Translations under genes and position numbers: made by a program | In this document: positions 11,441-24,013 of the stretch, in pieces | Position numbering within the stretch: the stretch's first letter is position 1 | How the letters are laid out: each line of letters opens with the position of its first letter | The notes under the pieces: generated by a model | The model's database searches: none | Told to the model about the DNA's origin: nothing | What the model saw: only the letters and a program-made list of their open reading frames with translations | Source of the DNA: Filosporella fistucella | Taxonomy: Eukaryota; Ascomycota; Leotiomycetes; Helotiales | Assembly: GCA_030077755.1 (NCBI GenBank) | Contig: JAQJZZ010000019.1 | Location: 1,190,501 to 1,254,500 of the forward strand | DNA: 64,000 bases | Direction of reading: 5' to 3'

Positions 11441-12992
11441 AGTGAAGGGATATACATATAGCAATATACCTTTGCTGCTAGCCAATACACCTGTCAGCTG
11501 CCCTCACACCCTATTTCATCATCTCCTCTCTTTGCCGGTTATAAGCGCCTGTGCCACAAAACATTCTCACCTTAAGTAGGGTGGGTAGTAGGCTACTGTT
11601 AAAGGGGATTTGATTTCACTAACTGAGAGTCTGTGTCCATGCCCCGAAGCCAGCTAAGGCACTGCGTTACCCATCGTGGGACTAGATATGAACCCCTGCT
11701 CTTCACAGCCAGAAGACTCTGATTTATTAGCATCCCTACCCTACCTTACCCTCGTTGAATGACGCATGAGCTTCTGGGGTAGAGCTATGAATACACTGCT
11801 ATGTCCTGACTTTGAAGTATCCTGTAATAAAGCTAGAATGTATTGAATTATTGTCGTGCCAAAAATATCAAGGCAGCGACATATCCAAGTACGATTTCAA
11901 CTCGCATTCGACATTTGAGACACGGAGAAATGACTGTTTCATCGTCGTCGAGGGAAGATGTACTGCTTATCTAGCCCCATTGTATCTGACCTAGATTTAA
12001 GGACAGCCTCGCCTTTGGATGTATCCAGCCGCATGTTGAACTTGCACCTTTTAGCTTCCAGGCAACAGAACCGTTCAAGGAAGACATGCCGTCCAGATTT
12101 GCATCCACGAAACCCTGAAAGCATGCTCTAGTGAGAATTCCCCTCCAACATGTAATAAGATAGTAAATTGAACCTGCAAAGCACGTCGAAGTTTATACAA
12201 GATAATAATGGGCTGAACTGAAAGGAGATAAGGACATGTAATTCAAAAGTTGAGAGGTACTGGGGAATTAATAATTGCACGCTTTCATGACAACATTTTA
12301 TCTTCGTTCTTTATACGGATCAACTTGGCACCGTTTATTTCTACACTCATTTCAAGTGTCTGAGCTTACCCAAGCCTCTTGACAATAGTCCTCGCCCGTC
12401 CAAGATTGCACAAGGACTGGCGAGTTGTGGCACGAAGAATGTTTCCAGGGAAAGCATGATGTGACCTTACGCCCTGATGCGAAAGATGGCTTGCAAATCA
12501 CGTCAACGAATTATGGGATTTTTAAAGCAACTGTGTGACATTTCGGTCATTGGCAAGAACAGAAGTCTTTGAAACAATGCATATTCAAGGAGGTCCTGAG
12601 TACAAACCCTAGGGGCGTTGCTGGAAACGGCTTGTCATCATTGATCGAAAGCCATCAAACGGATGCCACCTTCTCATCCGAATTCGAATCCTCGAGTATC
12701 GACACCTTATATTGGGAAGATTTCGGCTGCCACTAGAAGTTAGGGCAAAGTAGGTCGCCCTTTCATATTGCCGGGAATTGGTATGAGGAGAATATGATGT
12801 AGGAGTCTTCATGCGAGTTCTTGTCCATTGGCAATCCTTGCTTGGTGCGGTTAAGACGCTCCCACCATACATTTCGCAGAATTTCGTTGAGTGAGCCAAA
12901 TAATCATGCACTCAACTGCCTGTCTTCACTCGTACCTACGTCCGCAACACGCCGTCGCATCCTCGACAACGGGCTGAATTGCAAGCTCGCAT
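11441..12992. other. gene-free stretch
   Basis: About 1.55 kb with no supported gene. Minus-strand frame 12609-12911 (100 codons) has no domain and no coherent splice partner. The stretch presumably holds the 3' ends of the convergent flanking genes. Confidence 0.5.
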
Positions 12993-13439
12993 TCAAGGCT
13001 TCTTCTGCTCCATTGTCAATTCCTTCAATTGGCTTTCCAGTCCGGCAATCTCTGCTGCGGTAATCATCAGCCTCTGCGGATATGCTCGCGCTGGTCCGAG
13101 GTCACTGACCATTCCGTTCTCTTTTGATCTCGTCCTTTTCTAGTTTCACCCATCCCCAGTATGCCAATTGATATGTAAAGGTTGCCATGAGCAGCACCTT
13201 GGCAACTGGTCTTGTGAAGGTTTTGTAGAAGCCAACCTGTGTATTGCAGATAATTGTCAGTCTGTGGTGATAGGATCGCAACAAGGAAGATGTGTTCTTG
13301 TAGCAAGGATTTCCAAGAAGCTTACATGTGGAGATACAACTTTTTGGCCCGTCTGCGTTGAATTGAATCTCCTAGGAGGTGAAGATCGTCTAGTGTTGAG
13401 CCTTGCACTGGCCCTTGATATCCTAAGTGTGGGATACAT
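12993..13439 (-). CDS. small mitochondrial single-pass membrane protein, conserved-looking
   Basis: Three short exons (13439-13326, 13236-13110, 13054-12993) join in frame to 100 residues. The N-terminus is rich in Arg/Ser and free of acidic residues up to RRFNSTQTG, a good mitochondrial presequence with a likely cleavage site. Then comes PHVGFYKTFTRPVAKV, one hydrophobic helix (LLMATFTYQLAYWGWV), and a charged coiled-coil tail (KLEKDEIKRERN then EIAGLESQLKEL). Introns are 89 bp and 55 bp; the second uses a GTCAGT donor and ends in a CAGCAG tandem acceptor, so one residue may vary. The layout resembles small inner-membrane assembly factors, but I cannot name it. The gene is divergent from the Ysy6-like gene. 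Confidence 0.72.
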
Positions 13440-13967
13440 CAAGAATAGGAAGTTTGGGATATGAGTGTATAGGATGGAAAGAGAAATTGATTTTCGAGTC
13501 GTCCCTAAGATGAGATGATCTTCAAGTGGTATCTGTAGTCGCTATGTAGGTTCCTTCGACATTGGGAATCAATAGAGATGACTTAAGGACGGAATTGGAT
13601 AATTCCTCGATTTTGAGCGTTCAAAGAGGTAACGCGAGCGCGACCACCGAACCGACTAAGCTTAAAACAAATCTAATGAGTACTCCGTACACCCTGGCCT
13701 GGCACTATCCGCTCCACACAAGCAGCCCGGACCCGGACAAGGTGCACTCTGGCCGATACGTTGGCTCCGAATTTGGGCTTGGGACAGATCATTGAAGTTC
13801 ATAAATTGCCTGCCAATTTGTTCACTTTCCTCTGTTCACTTCTTACCTCCTTCCTCACCTGATCTCCCTTCAAAACTGCAAATATCTTTCACTTCAGCGC
13901 AGCCCATCACTACTCTTCTTCTCATCTGCCTCTTGCACATCTCTCAATCCACCCCGCAAAATTCACA
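13440..13967. other. divergent intergenic region (mitochondrial protein / Ysy6)
   Basis: About 530 bases between two divergent small genes, probably holding both promoters. The part from 13800 on is strongly C/T-rich, as in fungal 5' leaders. No other feature seen. Confidence 0.5.
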
Positions 13968-14278
13968 ATGGTCAGTACCAGTTTCCACTTCGCAGTGTAT
14001 GGCGATCAGCAATCTGACATTTTGTAGACACAAACCCCAGAACAACGCAAGCGTAATCTGAAGTTTGCCAAAGAGCAATCTGCAAAGCGTGGCAAGCCAG
14101 CGACCGAGATTAAGAAGAAACAAGATTTTAAGAGCCCCATCAGCCCTCTCTGGCTTGGTAAGTCACCTTGCCCCAATCGAAGCACACTGTATATTAATGA
14201 AATGCCAAAGGTGTGCTCGGATTCGTCGTTTTCGGTGGACTGATATTCGAACTTTTGAGCCGGATATTCCTACGGTGA
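13968..14278 (+). CDS. YSY6: stress-associated ER protein, Ysy6/SERP1/RAMP4 family
   Basis: 66-residue tail-anchored ER protein that associates with the translocon and aids membrane-protein stability under stress in relatives. Exon 1 is only the ATG (13968-13970), followed by exons 14028-14157 and 14211-14278. The chain begins TQTPEQRKRNLKFAKEQ, then KRGKP, then SPISPLWLGVLGFVVFGGL forms the single C-terminal membrane helix, ending with a short basic tail. Length, basic N-half and the W-L-G helix entry fit the family closely. The first intron starts with GTCAGT directly after the start codon, so the gene is invisible to a simple frame search. Confidence 0.92.
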
Positions 14279-14615
14279 AGGATCGTTAGCAAACGGGGAG
14301 TTATTTCTAACACTTGGGGGATTGGAGGCCTTGAACGCTATGTGCAGTTTGGGATCGAAATGCAAGATACACGTTATCTATGTACGAGTTTGCGCATCAT
14401 AAATGTCACTGGGGAAGAATTCATCTGGAGTCTCGGCGGGCTTTGAAATTTACTGTAGTTATTTACGGCCTTCTTTGTTGGAGGTGTGTGTAATTTAAAC
14501 TCGGCAACAAAGCGGCATTGGGCTTTTTATTGCATGCAACATGGATATCATCGGATAGCTCAGAGGATCTTTCTTTCGAGAAAATCTCACTGTCTGTTTG
14601 GGAGCGCCACTTTGC
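14279..14615. other. convergent 3' region
   Basis: About 340 bases between the convergent 3' ends of the Ysy6-like and SMAP-domain genes. I see only 3' UTR-like sequence. Confidence 0.5.
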
Positions 14616-16610
14616 TCACGCACCTAACCCTCGTCTTTTGCCTCCTCCCTCATGCTTCATCTTCATGCCTGCCTCGTACTGCCGCTCAAGATCAGCTTGA
14701 ACCTTTCCAATTTCGTCAATGGACTTTTTGTCTTTCTTCTTCTCTTTCTTATCTCCTTTCTCCTTCTTGATAGCATCAGTATCGAGGCTCTTGCTAGCGT
14801 CCTGCTTTCCAGCTCCAAGTAGGCGAAGAAATTTATCCTTTCGAGCAGCGTCACCTGTGAGAGCGTCTGGATTCCACTGATCGGCCGAATTGCGCTCTGA
14901 GCCGTTGTGCAGATCATTGATTGTTTTCAATTTTGCCCCCTTGGAGATCTCCCTATCAAGCTCGTCGTGGTTGCTCTCAGCTAACCTCAACTTTTTCTTG
15001 ACCTCGTCAAATTGGCTATGCTCCTCTGCTTGGTGCTTCCTTTTCTTTTTCTTCTTTCCCTCGTTGCCATTTTCTGTCGATACGATTTTAGGATCAGTGG
15101 TTTTAGTCTTCTTATTCTTATGTGATTTATCTTCTTTGCCCATATTGTCATACTGGGGTTTCATTTCTTCCTCGTTGTCCTGTGACCGCTTGCGCTTCTT
15201 CTCCGCCTTCAATGCTGTCTTCTCTGCTCTTGCGGCATTCTTTTTCTCTTCGGCATGTTTTGCTTCTTCCGCAGCCTTTGAGTGTGCAACGGCTCTTGCT
15301 TCCTCAGCAGCCTTAGCCTCTTCAGCCGCTTGTTTCTGTTTTCTCTCAAGTCGTCGCCTGTCCCTTGCTTGCTTCTTCTTTTCTGCGCGGGCTTTCTCAA
15401 TTTCCTCGGCTTTCCTGAGGAGGTCGAGATTGATGTCCAAAGGAGGCATCGTTTTCTTCTTCTTGTCTGATTCACCTTTCGAGACCTTGCCTGCTTCCCC
15501 TTCGACATCTGCCTCTGAATCGGATTCCGAGCTTGACGATGAATTGGAGTCGGGGCTAGAGTCGGCGGCGGAGTTCGATAACTCATTTTGTCCAAGTTTC
15601 TTTGCCATGACAGCTTTCAAAATGTCATTCTTTGCTTTGACCGGATCCCAAATAACACCAGCATTGGCGCATTGCTTCTTCTTGATCTTCATAGCCTTAT
15701 TGAGCTTCTTGGCCTCCTTCTGGACAGTTCGGAGTTCCTTTGCTGCTAAGCTCTTCTGTTTCTTCTGGTCGCTCAGCCGTTTTTCGATATCCTGATCGGT
15801 GATGTCCCACAAAGCGAGAAGATTTTCTTCGCCTTCTGGGAGACCAATTCCTTCAGGTATAACCGGCCGAGGCGGGACGGGTTTTGGCTTATACATCTCT
15901 TGTCTCTGCTGTTGTTTTCTGCTCAATTCTCTCTTCAGTAGTGCCTCACCAGAATTCTCAGCTTCCACTCTTGCTGACTTTTCAGCCTCCCTCTCGGCAC
16001 GTCTAGCTTCGGACTCCCGGATAGATTCTTTTGATCTTACTTGTCCATCCTCAGTGACGACGACCTCTCCAACATTGAACATCTTGCCAGTTGGGTCATG
16101 TTTCGCTGCTAGGCGTTCGCATTGATGAACTGCATCAGCTCGAATTTTCTGCCGCTCCAAATCAATGCTCCGTTGCTTGTTTCGATCTTTGTTCTTGTTG
16201 TACTTCTCAGTATTTTTGGTCTGTGAGACGGAGTGTTAATACATTCTTCAGTAGACTATACTGGGCGCCACTCACGGCCCTGCGGTGCATAATACCATTG
16301 AGTTTTCGAGCTCTTTTGGCATCGGCCTTCTCCAACTTTTTCTCTTTCTTTGCCGCCAACCTGTATTCTCTCCCGATCAATTTTCTCTCCTCTGAATACG
16401 ACAGTCAGTAAACGTTCAGGCCTGCGATCTCACTCCCGGTCTCAGCAAAACACTACCTTTCGTTTGACCAATAATTTTTGGTCGCTCCCAAATGTCCTCC
16501 CTCTTTTGGGACCCAGAACTGATCAGCGCCTGGCTCTCATGGTCAATATCCGCAGCATTGACGCCCCCTCGCCTTCGGCCGAGAGGTATGAAGTTAGCTG
16601 ATTGCTCCAT
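14616..16610 (-). CDS. SMAP-domain, Lys/Glu-rich nuclear-type protein
   Basis: Exons 16610-16457, 16391-16276 and 16220-14616 join to 624 residues. It starts MEQSANFIPLGRRRGG and runs through a highly charged body full of KKEKK, KRKRSQ and AEEAKAAEE stretches (coiled coil and nuclear/nucleolar localisation likely) with an acidic serine run (SNSSSSSESDSEAD). It ends with DKFLRLLGAGK ... DLERQYEAGMKMKHEGGG and KRRGLGA, which matches the C-terminal SMAP (small acidic protein-like) domain. Function is not established. Composition suggests RNA or ribosome biogenesis, but that is inference. An in-frame ATG 12 codons upstream is possible but adds an unrelated hydrophobic stretch. Confidence 0.82.
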
Positions 16611-17285
16611 CTTCAACCACCAGGCTAGAAATGAGAAAGTGGTCAAAGATCAAAAAAGTCGAAATGCTCGGCAAAAAAGTTGGAGTCGCCCCAGATAATT
16701 ATTTTCTTAGTGTCCTAAGGCAGCCACGATAAGCCCCCCAGATCCCTTGTAGACCCACTAAAACCTTATCAAGGAGGACCCCACAAAAGTAGTTACTGTA
16801 GGCGAGGTATGTTTCAAAGGACGAGGGTATTCGTCGGCTTGAATTATTCGAACTGGTCTTTTCGAGCTGGGTTCTCGCCCAAATCGAATCAGTAGATAGG
16901 GATCACTCCTATTGTTTTTCATTAGAACATCCTTTCAAGGATGATGGACGAGTTCAAAATATCTAATTCGTGCCAGCATTGAAGAAGGATCAGTATGTTG
17001 CTTGAGCGGTGCTTTTTTTTTATTTTTTTTGGTTCGCTTCTTATCTTCATCTATTAAGACGCAATCACTACCTCAACAATATATTCTCCGAGTTCGAATG
17101 TGGTCCCCCATTGTTGAATGAAATTCGTGTTTCCCTGAAGTACAAGCACAGCATGGCCCAAACATCGAATCATGGCTGCGGTCTATATCAAAGCTAGAAT
17201 ATTGTCTAAAACATGAACTATATTCGGAGCACCAATGAATATCGGATTCCTCTAAACGCCAATTACCCGGCGGGCTCCAGACCTG
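16611..17285. other. gene-free stretch
   Basis: Promoter side of the SMAP-domain gene and 3' flank of AP-3 delta. Contains a T-rich run at about 17011-17031. No gene seen. Confidence 0.5.
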
Positions 17286-20200
17286 CTATGCTTCCGATTC
17301 AACTCCAATGCTATGATCACCACCCTCTACATTCACCTTTTTCTTCCTCTTCTTAGCCTTGACAATGTTTGTGACCTCTCCATCATCCACTGTTACCTCC
17401 TGATCGACCAAGATCACCTTCTTCGTCTTCTTCTTCTTCTTAGCAACACCAACAGCATCGGCTGATTGTTGCTGCTCCACGGCCGTTTCGATTGGCTTAG
17501 CTTTCTTCTTCTTCTTTTTGACCACCGTCCCTTCGACGCCTTTAGCAGCTTGCACCCGCTCACTCGCTCTTTGCATTTCCAATCTCAATTTTTCAACCTC
17601 CAACATTGCCTTTTGCATTTCCGCATCTTCTCGTTGCTGACGCTCAATATCGGCAGCACCACTAAGGTCATCGCCCTCGAGGGAGAAGGCACCGATATGG
17701 CTCGAATCGACCTGGAGGAGAGATGCTTTCCCTTTCGCCTTCTGTCGTTGGAATCCTTCGATGCTATTCTCGGAATCATCATTCCGAGGAGTGGAATTTC
17801 CACTAGTTGCCAATGTTTCATCGGCGGCTACCTGTATTCGTTGGCGATTCTTCGCTGCTGATAGTTTCTTCGGTAGAGCGTGTGCAGAAGGGTCAATGTT
17901 GTTTTTGCCGAGATCTAAATGCATGATAGGAATCGCATCGATGTCGAGGTCTGGGCCGTTGTTGCTCTGCAGGATGCTATGCAGAGGCGTCGACCTACCA
18001 GACCTTTGCTCAGCAGGAGCAATGTAGAATGGGTCATCTTTATTTCTCTCTAATCTCTCGGCTCTCCGCCGAGCGACTATGTCAGGGTCCAGGTAAGTCT
18101 CCTCGCTCCCTTGTTGGTACGAATTGACAGGCTCGTCAGACGTAACTAGGCGGTTGATGGCAGGGTCAAGCCCGACGGGTACAGAAGAAGGCTGGTGGTG
18201 GTAGTATACCTCTAACTCGTCTTCTTCTGGTTCATCGTACGAGCCAAGATCAGCCACCCTTAATAGATCACTGAGGTTTGAATTGATAGGCTGCTCGAGG
18301 TCCAAGTTCAGTGGAACAGGGACATTTTTCTGAGCTGTTGGAGCGACGGAATTGAGCTCAATTCCAGTGAAGAGGGATGGTATGGCTTGCGTAAGCAATA
18401 AAGGGGCGTCGTGTTGCATATTGTCTGAAGAGATGTCTTGACCCGAGGAAGCTTCTGCAGCCAGCTTCAGCAGCTCTGAGAACTCCACAGATCTTTCTTG
18501 GACCTCCAGATCCGGGTGCATCGCAAGTGGCTCCAAAGTATGGATTATACGAGCCATGAGAAGGGAGACCATAGTTTTACGCTCAAGCGTCCATATGATA
18601 TGCTCATCCCCAGTCAACATGGCGAATATCTTTGGGAGTGCTTGCAGGTAGATGATGAGCCCTTCCGATGATGTGGAAACTTTCGTCAGTTGGAGCAATG
18701 CTGTCAATGCACCGTCCGGAGAAATTAAGCTCGAGGCATATTCTCCAACTATCCAAGTAATTGGTCGCAGAACACCACTTGCAGTAGTAAGTGTGGAGTT
18801 ATCATCGTTGTAAGTGGAGACTAATATTGCCTCAGCGGCTCTTGCAGCCTGAAGCCTAACGGCTTTGACTTTAACAGCCACACTCCGCAGCTCGTCTCCT
18901 ATTCGCTCGGACACATCTACAAGATTGGGTTGACTTGCTGGATCCAACCCTTGAGGAGGGCCGCTTGTGACAGGTGCAGTACGAACGAGTTGGATCAAAA
19001 TGTCGATGTACCAGTCAAAATCCACGAGATTTCCGTAATTGTTGCTCGAGCACATCTCAAGTATCCTAATTATGACATCGATTTTGTAGTCGTCAGGTAG
19101 TAGAGGTGCTTCCTGAGTACCTTTGCCAGTCTTGATTGCGACTTCGGGAGACTCCTCGTCCGAATCAGCCGCTGGTTCAATGGGGGTCGGTTTTGAATTC
19201 ACTTCCTCAGCGGTCGCCGAGCGGGACGTTTTCAGCTGTCTCATCAGACGACCCACGATTGACATTAGGTTGTCACTATTGACCATTCCCACGACTAGAT
19301 CCAGAGCACGTAATCGTATTGAGATATCGGGGCTGTCAATACACTCCATGATCACGTCTTCTTGCTGAGCAACAAGATATGGATGTGTCAAAACTATCTT
19401 ATTGAATGCAAGAAGTGCCACATATTTGACTGTTTGATGGTAAGCACACAAAAGCGGAATCTTTGGAGGAACACTCACGATTGGCATCGCCTTCAACCAT
19501 AATCATTCCTCTCAACTTGCTCACACACAGAGTAGCGATTTCTTCGCCCCCGGCAGTTTCGTCACTGCTATCCAAGATGCCGCCTTGAATGATGCCATTT
19601 ATACACTCGTAGAGTAATGACATGGCCGGTGTGGTCCGGATGATAGAGGTTAGTGGGGGTAGGAGCTTTCGAACTAGTCGAGGTTCGAGAGGTGTGAGTA
19701 TTGCAAACTTTCAACATTAGCCGTATCTCTATGCACAGCTCATCGTAGAACCTACAAGTTTGATCAATTTGATGGCCATCCAATTGTTTCCGCTGTCGAC
19801 TAGAAGCTCGAATAACCGTGGTGCAAGTGGGAGAAAGTCTTGCGGCCTTCTCCAACCCAATTCGCACACCACATTTACAATAGCAGCTGTAACACTTGGA
19901 TCCTCCCCTTCATCCATCAACCGATCTTTGATCTTTGGCCATGCCGGCCGTAATGTTTCCGGATAGACTAGAGCCAATCTATAAAGCGTAACGATTGTCT
20001 TCTTTCGAACCGCAGGATGTGAGTGGTTGAGTCGTGGTAGAAGATCTGACAAAACAGAGAGTGCCAACGAAGAGGTGATTATGTGAGGTAACGTTATTAT
20101 GGGTAGAGTCATAGTCGTGATAGAGGTCGAAGTCAAATCCTAGTAGCCTCTCAGCATAGGCCTTATATAGTCCATTTGCAAGGTGCAATACCTTTTTCAA

Positions 20201-20615
20201 CAAATTTGTAGCTAGCATCAGAACCTCGGTGTCTGGTCTAAAGCTCTGGACTGCCCCAAGGTATCCCACTCGTTTCTGCAAATATTTCGCCGAAGACATA
20301 ACCTCCAGAACGTGAAATGAAGCCCATGACATATCGTGACCAAACATCTCGAGATAAATTAACTTGAGGAGCGCGGTGGCTTTCAGGTCTATAGATTATC
20401 TTCAGCGGCCACCCAAACATCAATAATGCAATTGAACGAACCCATATCTTGACCTCGGATTTCTGCCCGGCATTCTTTCAGGCTGTTCTGAATATATTCC
20501 TTCTCGTTTCCCTTGTGATTTCGCAGACCACGGATGAGGTCATAAAGAGATTTCTCAAACCTGTCCAGTGATTAGTCCAAGTAGAATTAGATGAAGAACA
20601 GCTGAAAGGGCACAT
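17286..20615 (-). CDS. APL5: AP-3 adaptor complex, delta subunit
   Basis: Large adaptin of the AP-3 coat, which sorts cargo from Golgi/endosome to vacuole. Six exons (20615-20614, 20560-20442, 20398-20192, 20139-19756, 19707-19489, 19429-17286) sum to 3075 bases, 1024 residues. The N-terminal trunk is strongly conserved: FEKSLYDLIRGLRNHKGNE, KATALLKLIYLEMFGHDMSW, YLQKRVGYLGAVQSF, NWMAIKLIKL then FAILTPLEPRL, and AMSLLYECINGII, all HEAT-type adaptin repeats. The C-terminal half is a low-complexity hinge and ends in poly-Lys runs (VVKKKKKKAK, AKKRKKKVN). Introns are 43-59 bp. The start codon is split: exon 1 supplies AT and exon 2 supplies G, because the conserved N-terminus has an in-frame stop just upstream and no other Met. 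The first donor (GTGCCC) is weak. Confidence 0.93.
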
Positions 20616-21270
20616 TTTGACGGTGTGTTGAGTGTGATTCTGGTGTGAGATGATACGCGGAGGGGAATGACGAGACAATCATCGAGGCCACATCGATGGC
20701 ATATCGCAGATGTGGATATCAAGTCTCCTTGGAGTTTGTCGATGTCGCAAAATGGTTATGTTTGGAGGGGCAGGATGTAGGTAAGAAGCGTAGGTATTGA
20801 CTGGAGGTGAAGTTCCCCCACTACGGAAACTCTAATCTACCTGCTCGCTAGATACAATACCTGTACCTGTACGATCCGAACATGTATCCAAATGTGTAAG
20901 TACTAGCCGCAAGCAAACGGGTTCGCATGGGCTGCTAACTCCTTGAGCCTCTGTACTTGTTCCTTCTATTTGAAGATCTGGTACCTACGAAGCTTTGTAG
21001 TTCCGAGACTTACATACTGCAGGCAGATCTGAAATTTGTGAATTTCCTGCTCAATCGGCTAACACTGAAGAAACGAAATACCCAGTCCAGCACAATGAAT
21101 TTACGTCCGCTGTTTTGCCGAACCGATGCACAGCTCCAGCACTAGCAGCTCGGCCAACCTCGAAGCTCAACCGCCTTGCATAACGTGGATCTACCCATTC
21201 TGGACAGCTTCCCTCTGCCATTCATACCCGAAACTTCAAACAGCAAGATTCTTCACACCCCATACACAAA
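20616..21270. other. divergent promoter region (AP-3 delta / EMC2)
   Basis: About 650 bases between divergent genes. The last 150 bases before EMC2 are leader-like. No other feature seen. Confidence 0.5.
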
Positions 21271-22407
21271 ATGAGCTCTTCTCTATTACATCCGCCTGCG
21301 CATCTCCCACCATCAGTAGCACTCCAGCTCTCACAGCAAGCTCCTACACTCCTTCGAAACACACCCTCAGCTATCTCGCCATATTCTATCAGCACTCTCT
21401 GGTCTTCTGCAGAGACTCCAGAACTATGGACAACCTACGAGAATCTCATGCTATCGTGCCTAAGGACCGGTGATGAACAGTCAGCCCATCTCTGTCTGGA
21501 GAGATTAACGGAGCGGTTCGGTGCCGACAATGAGAGAATTATGGCACTGAGAGGATTATTCCAAGAAGCCGTCGCAAATGACGATGCCGCCCTGAAGCAG
21601 GTTCTTGGGGAATATGAAAGCATACTGACCAAGGATCCCAGCAACATGGTTCGTGTTCAGCTTGCTTCAGTATCATGATTGAGGAGCTACTTACTAATCT
21701 TCGCAGCCCGTGTCGAAACGTCGCATCGCCCTTTTGAAGTCACTCAAAAAGACCACAGAGGCAATCACTGCTCTAAACCAATTCCTCGAATCATCTCCAA
21801 CTGATGCAGAAGCCTGGGCTGAATTGGCTGACCTCTACATCGCCCAGGGATTATACCAGCAGGCTATATTTTCTTTGGAGGAAGTCTTATTGATTACACC
21901 ATATGCTTGGAATGTGAGTAGATATATCGTACTAGAGCAAAATATATCTTTAACGATGTTCAGATCCACGCTCGGCTTGGTGAGGTATTGTACATGGCTG
22001 GAATGGCTGGTGAAGTTGGAGGAGACAAATACCTTGCAGAATCGCTCCGAAGATTTTGTAGGAGCATCGAGCTGTGTGATGACTATCTGCGCGGTTATTA
22101 CGGCTTGAAGCTGGTATGTTTTATTTAACAAAGGAGCTTTGTTTTCTGCATGTTAACAAATCACTAGACTAGCAATCGACTTCTGGCAAATCAATCCAAT
22201 TCATCCCGACAGTCTAAATCAGATTCAGGGATACCACTGCCGGATCTCAAGACCGTGGAAAGATTGAATGAGACAGCCACGGCCAAGCTCTCTGAGATTG
22301 TTCGCCGTAGCATTGGTGGCGAAGCTGGGTGGGACGGGTATGATAAGGCTGAGCTAATTGCAGCCAAGGCACTCTTGGATTCAGATACAGCCAAAATCAC
22401 TCGCTGA
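21271..22407 (+). CDS. EMC2: ER membrane protein complex subunit 2 (EMC2)
   Basis: Cytosolic TPR scaffold of the ER membrane complex, an insertase for membrane proteins. Exons 21271-21648, 21707-21913, 21964-22113 and 22168-22407 join to 324 residues. TPR helices are visible: ELWTTYENLMLSCLRTGDEQ, RRIALLKSLKKTTEAITALN, DAEAWAELADLYIAQGLYQQ then AIFSLEEVLLITP, and ARLGEVLYMAGM. The TPR order and length match EMC2 (S. pombe Oca3). Phase-0 introns of 50-58 bp, one with GTTCGT as donor. The C-terminal 80 residues are less conserved and include a Ser-rich insert. Confidence 0.92.
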
Positions 22408-23874
22408 AAAGCATCCACATACGCAACCGCTTCTGATGTGTTTTTGTTCAGATTTCCCATGTCTCGGGGCAGTGTCATGACTCTAGGTGGATCAGGATTC
22501 AGTGAGGGATGCAAGGAACGACGTCTGCTTCTTGGATGATAAACTCCGCTCTCGGATTGTCAAATCCAGTTTCGCAACCGAACTCTTGTTCTGGGCCTTC
22601 TGGCAGCCCAATTTCGTATTTCTGCATCTAAAAAGTATCAGGTCAGCCTCAGCACGGGTGGGCCCGTACGTGGCATCTTCAGAGCCGTTCTCGGAATATG
22701 GTTAACCAATAAAGCACAAAGTTGCTATTAGGCGCATTTTGGATTGGGTCGTTTTGATGCCCAACAGTGCAAGCGGTGACGACCTACTATACACGGTATC
22801 GGAAGACCAGGTTATGACCGAAAATCTTTGAAAGGATGATGACTCTTCGTGACAACGCAAGACGAAAGTTTCAGGTAGGAAACGGAATCGTGTAGCTGAT
22901 GTACCATGGATCCAAATATGTATATGTATATATAGATAAGAGATGGGAACGGCCCAGGCACCGCAAGTCACAAATGATAACTGATTCCTAATATCACACA
23001 TGCCATCCCCCTCCAAGCAAAACTCATACAAAGTCACAGACGATATTCCAAGCTCATAAACTGCTGCGGCGAAAGACTGACAGACTCTGTGCAACCACGC
23101 TCACCCTCTAGGCCCGGCCAACCAGTTCTTTGGATTTCCAACTATGATTCGACAGGAGCATTTGCATTGCCACTTTGAACACAAGAGCAAGAGAAAACTC
23201 CTCGACCGCTGAAGAGAGTGCAAATCAACATAAATCAACTTCAATCAACCCAAGCCTATCACCTTAACTTACATCTTTTTCCTATCAACTGAATCAGCCG
23301 AGCATTCGCTGTTTGTTTTTCGCCAGGCTGCCAGATATCCGGACAACAGTAGAAAGTCGGTGCAGGCTGCATGAGCGGACGCCTTTGGAATCATCTAGCG
23401 CTTCTAGATATTCATTGGCAACAGGCAATTCGCAGTAAAGTGTCACCTCAACAACAGTGACAACGTCAACAACACCCGCAGACGGAACTGGGCAGATTAC
23501 AAACATAATCACGTTTTTCTGGAGGCACGCACACGGATACAAATTCACGATCACATCACCTTCGCCTTGGTTTCAAACAATCTTCCCCTCTTGGAAGAAT
23601 CAGGTCGCATTCCAGCCGTTCAAGCCCTCTTACATATACACAAACGAATAAGCAACCCACGCAACCAACATACCAGCAGTTCAATCTTATTCTCCTAGCG
23701 AGCTAAAACCTTGCTATCGATAAAGTACCAATTTACTGCGGCTAGTCCCACCATCCAGATACCAGATACTCTTCACCTTACAGGTATCTCTCTCCTTCCC
23801 GTCTCCGCGTCGTCGATCAATATCACCGCGTTTTCGTTTCCCCGGTGCTTCTGCTCCTCGACCTTTCTCCTTCC

Positions 23875-23905
23875 TCACACACGCGCGCACACACACACAC
23901 ATACA
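23875..23905 (+). repeat. CA/GC-interrupted dinucleotide repeat
   Basis: A run of CA units with CGCGCG interruption (CACACACGCGCGCACACA...) of about 30 bases in the leader region of the downstream gene. Confidence 0.8.
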
Positions 23906-24013
23906 CAAACCAGGGCAGTCTCATATCCAGAAGAGGAATCCTCCGGCGGTTTCAGGAATCGGCTGGGAATAAACAATAACTAGGCCGAGCTCCTCGTTCC
24001 GGAACAGGTTACG

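Noticed and set aside
12609..12911. 100-codon minus-strand frame
   Set aside because: Arg/Ser/Thr-rich random-looking sequence with no motif or splice logic.
22702..23094. 130-codon minus-strand frame
   Set aside because: Codon use and composition are not protein-like and no upstream exon can be joined; treated as intergenic.
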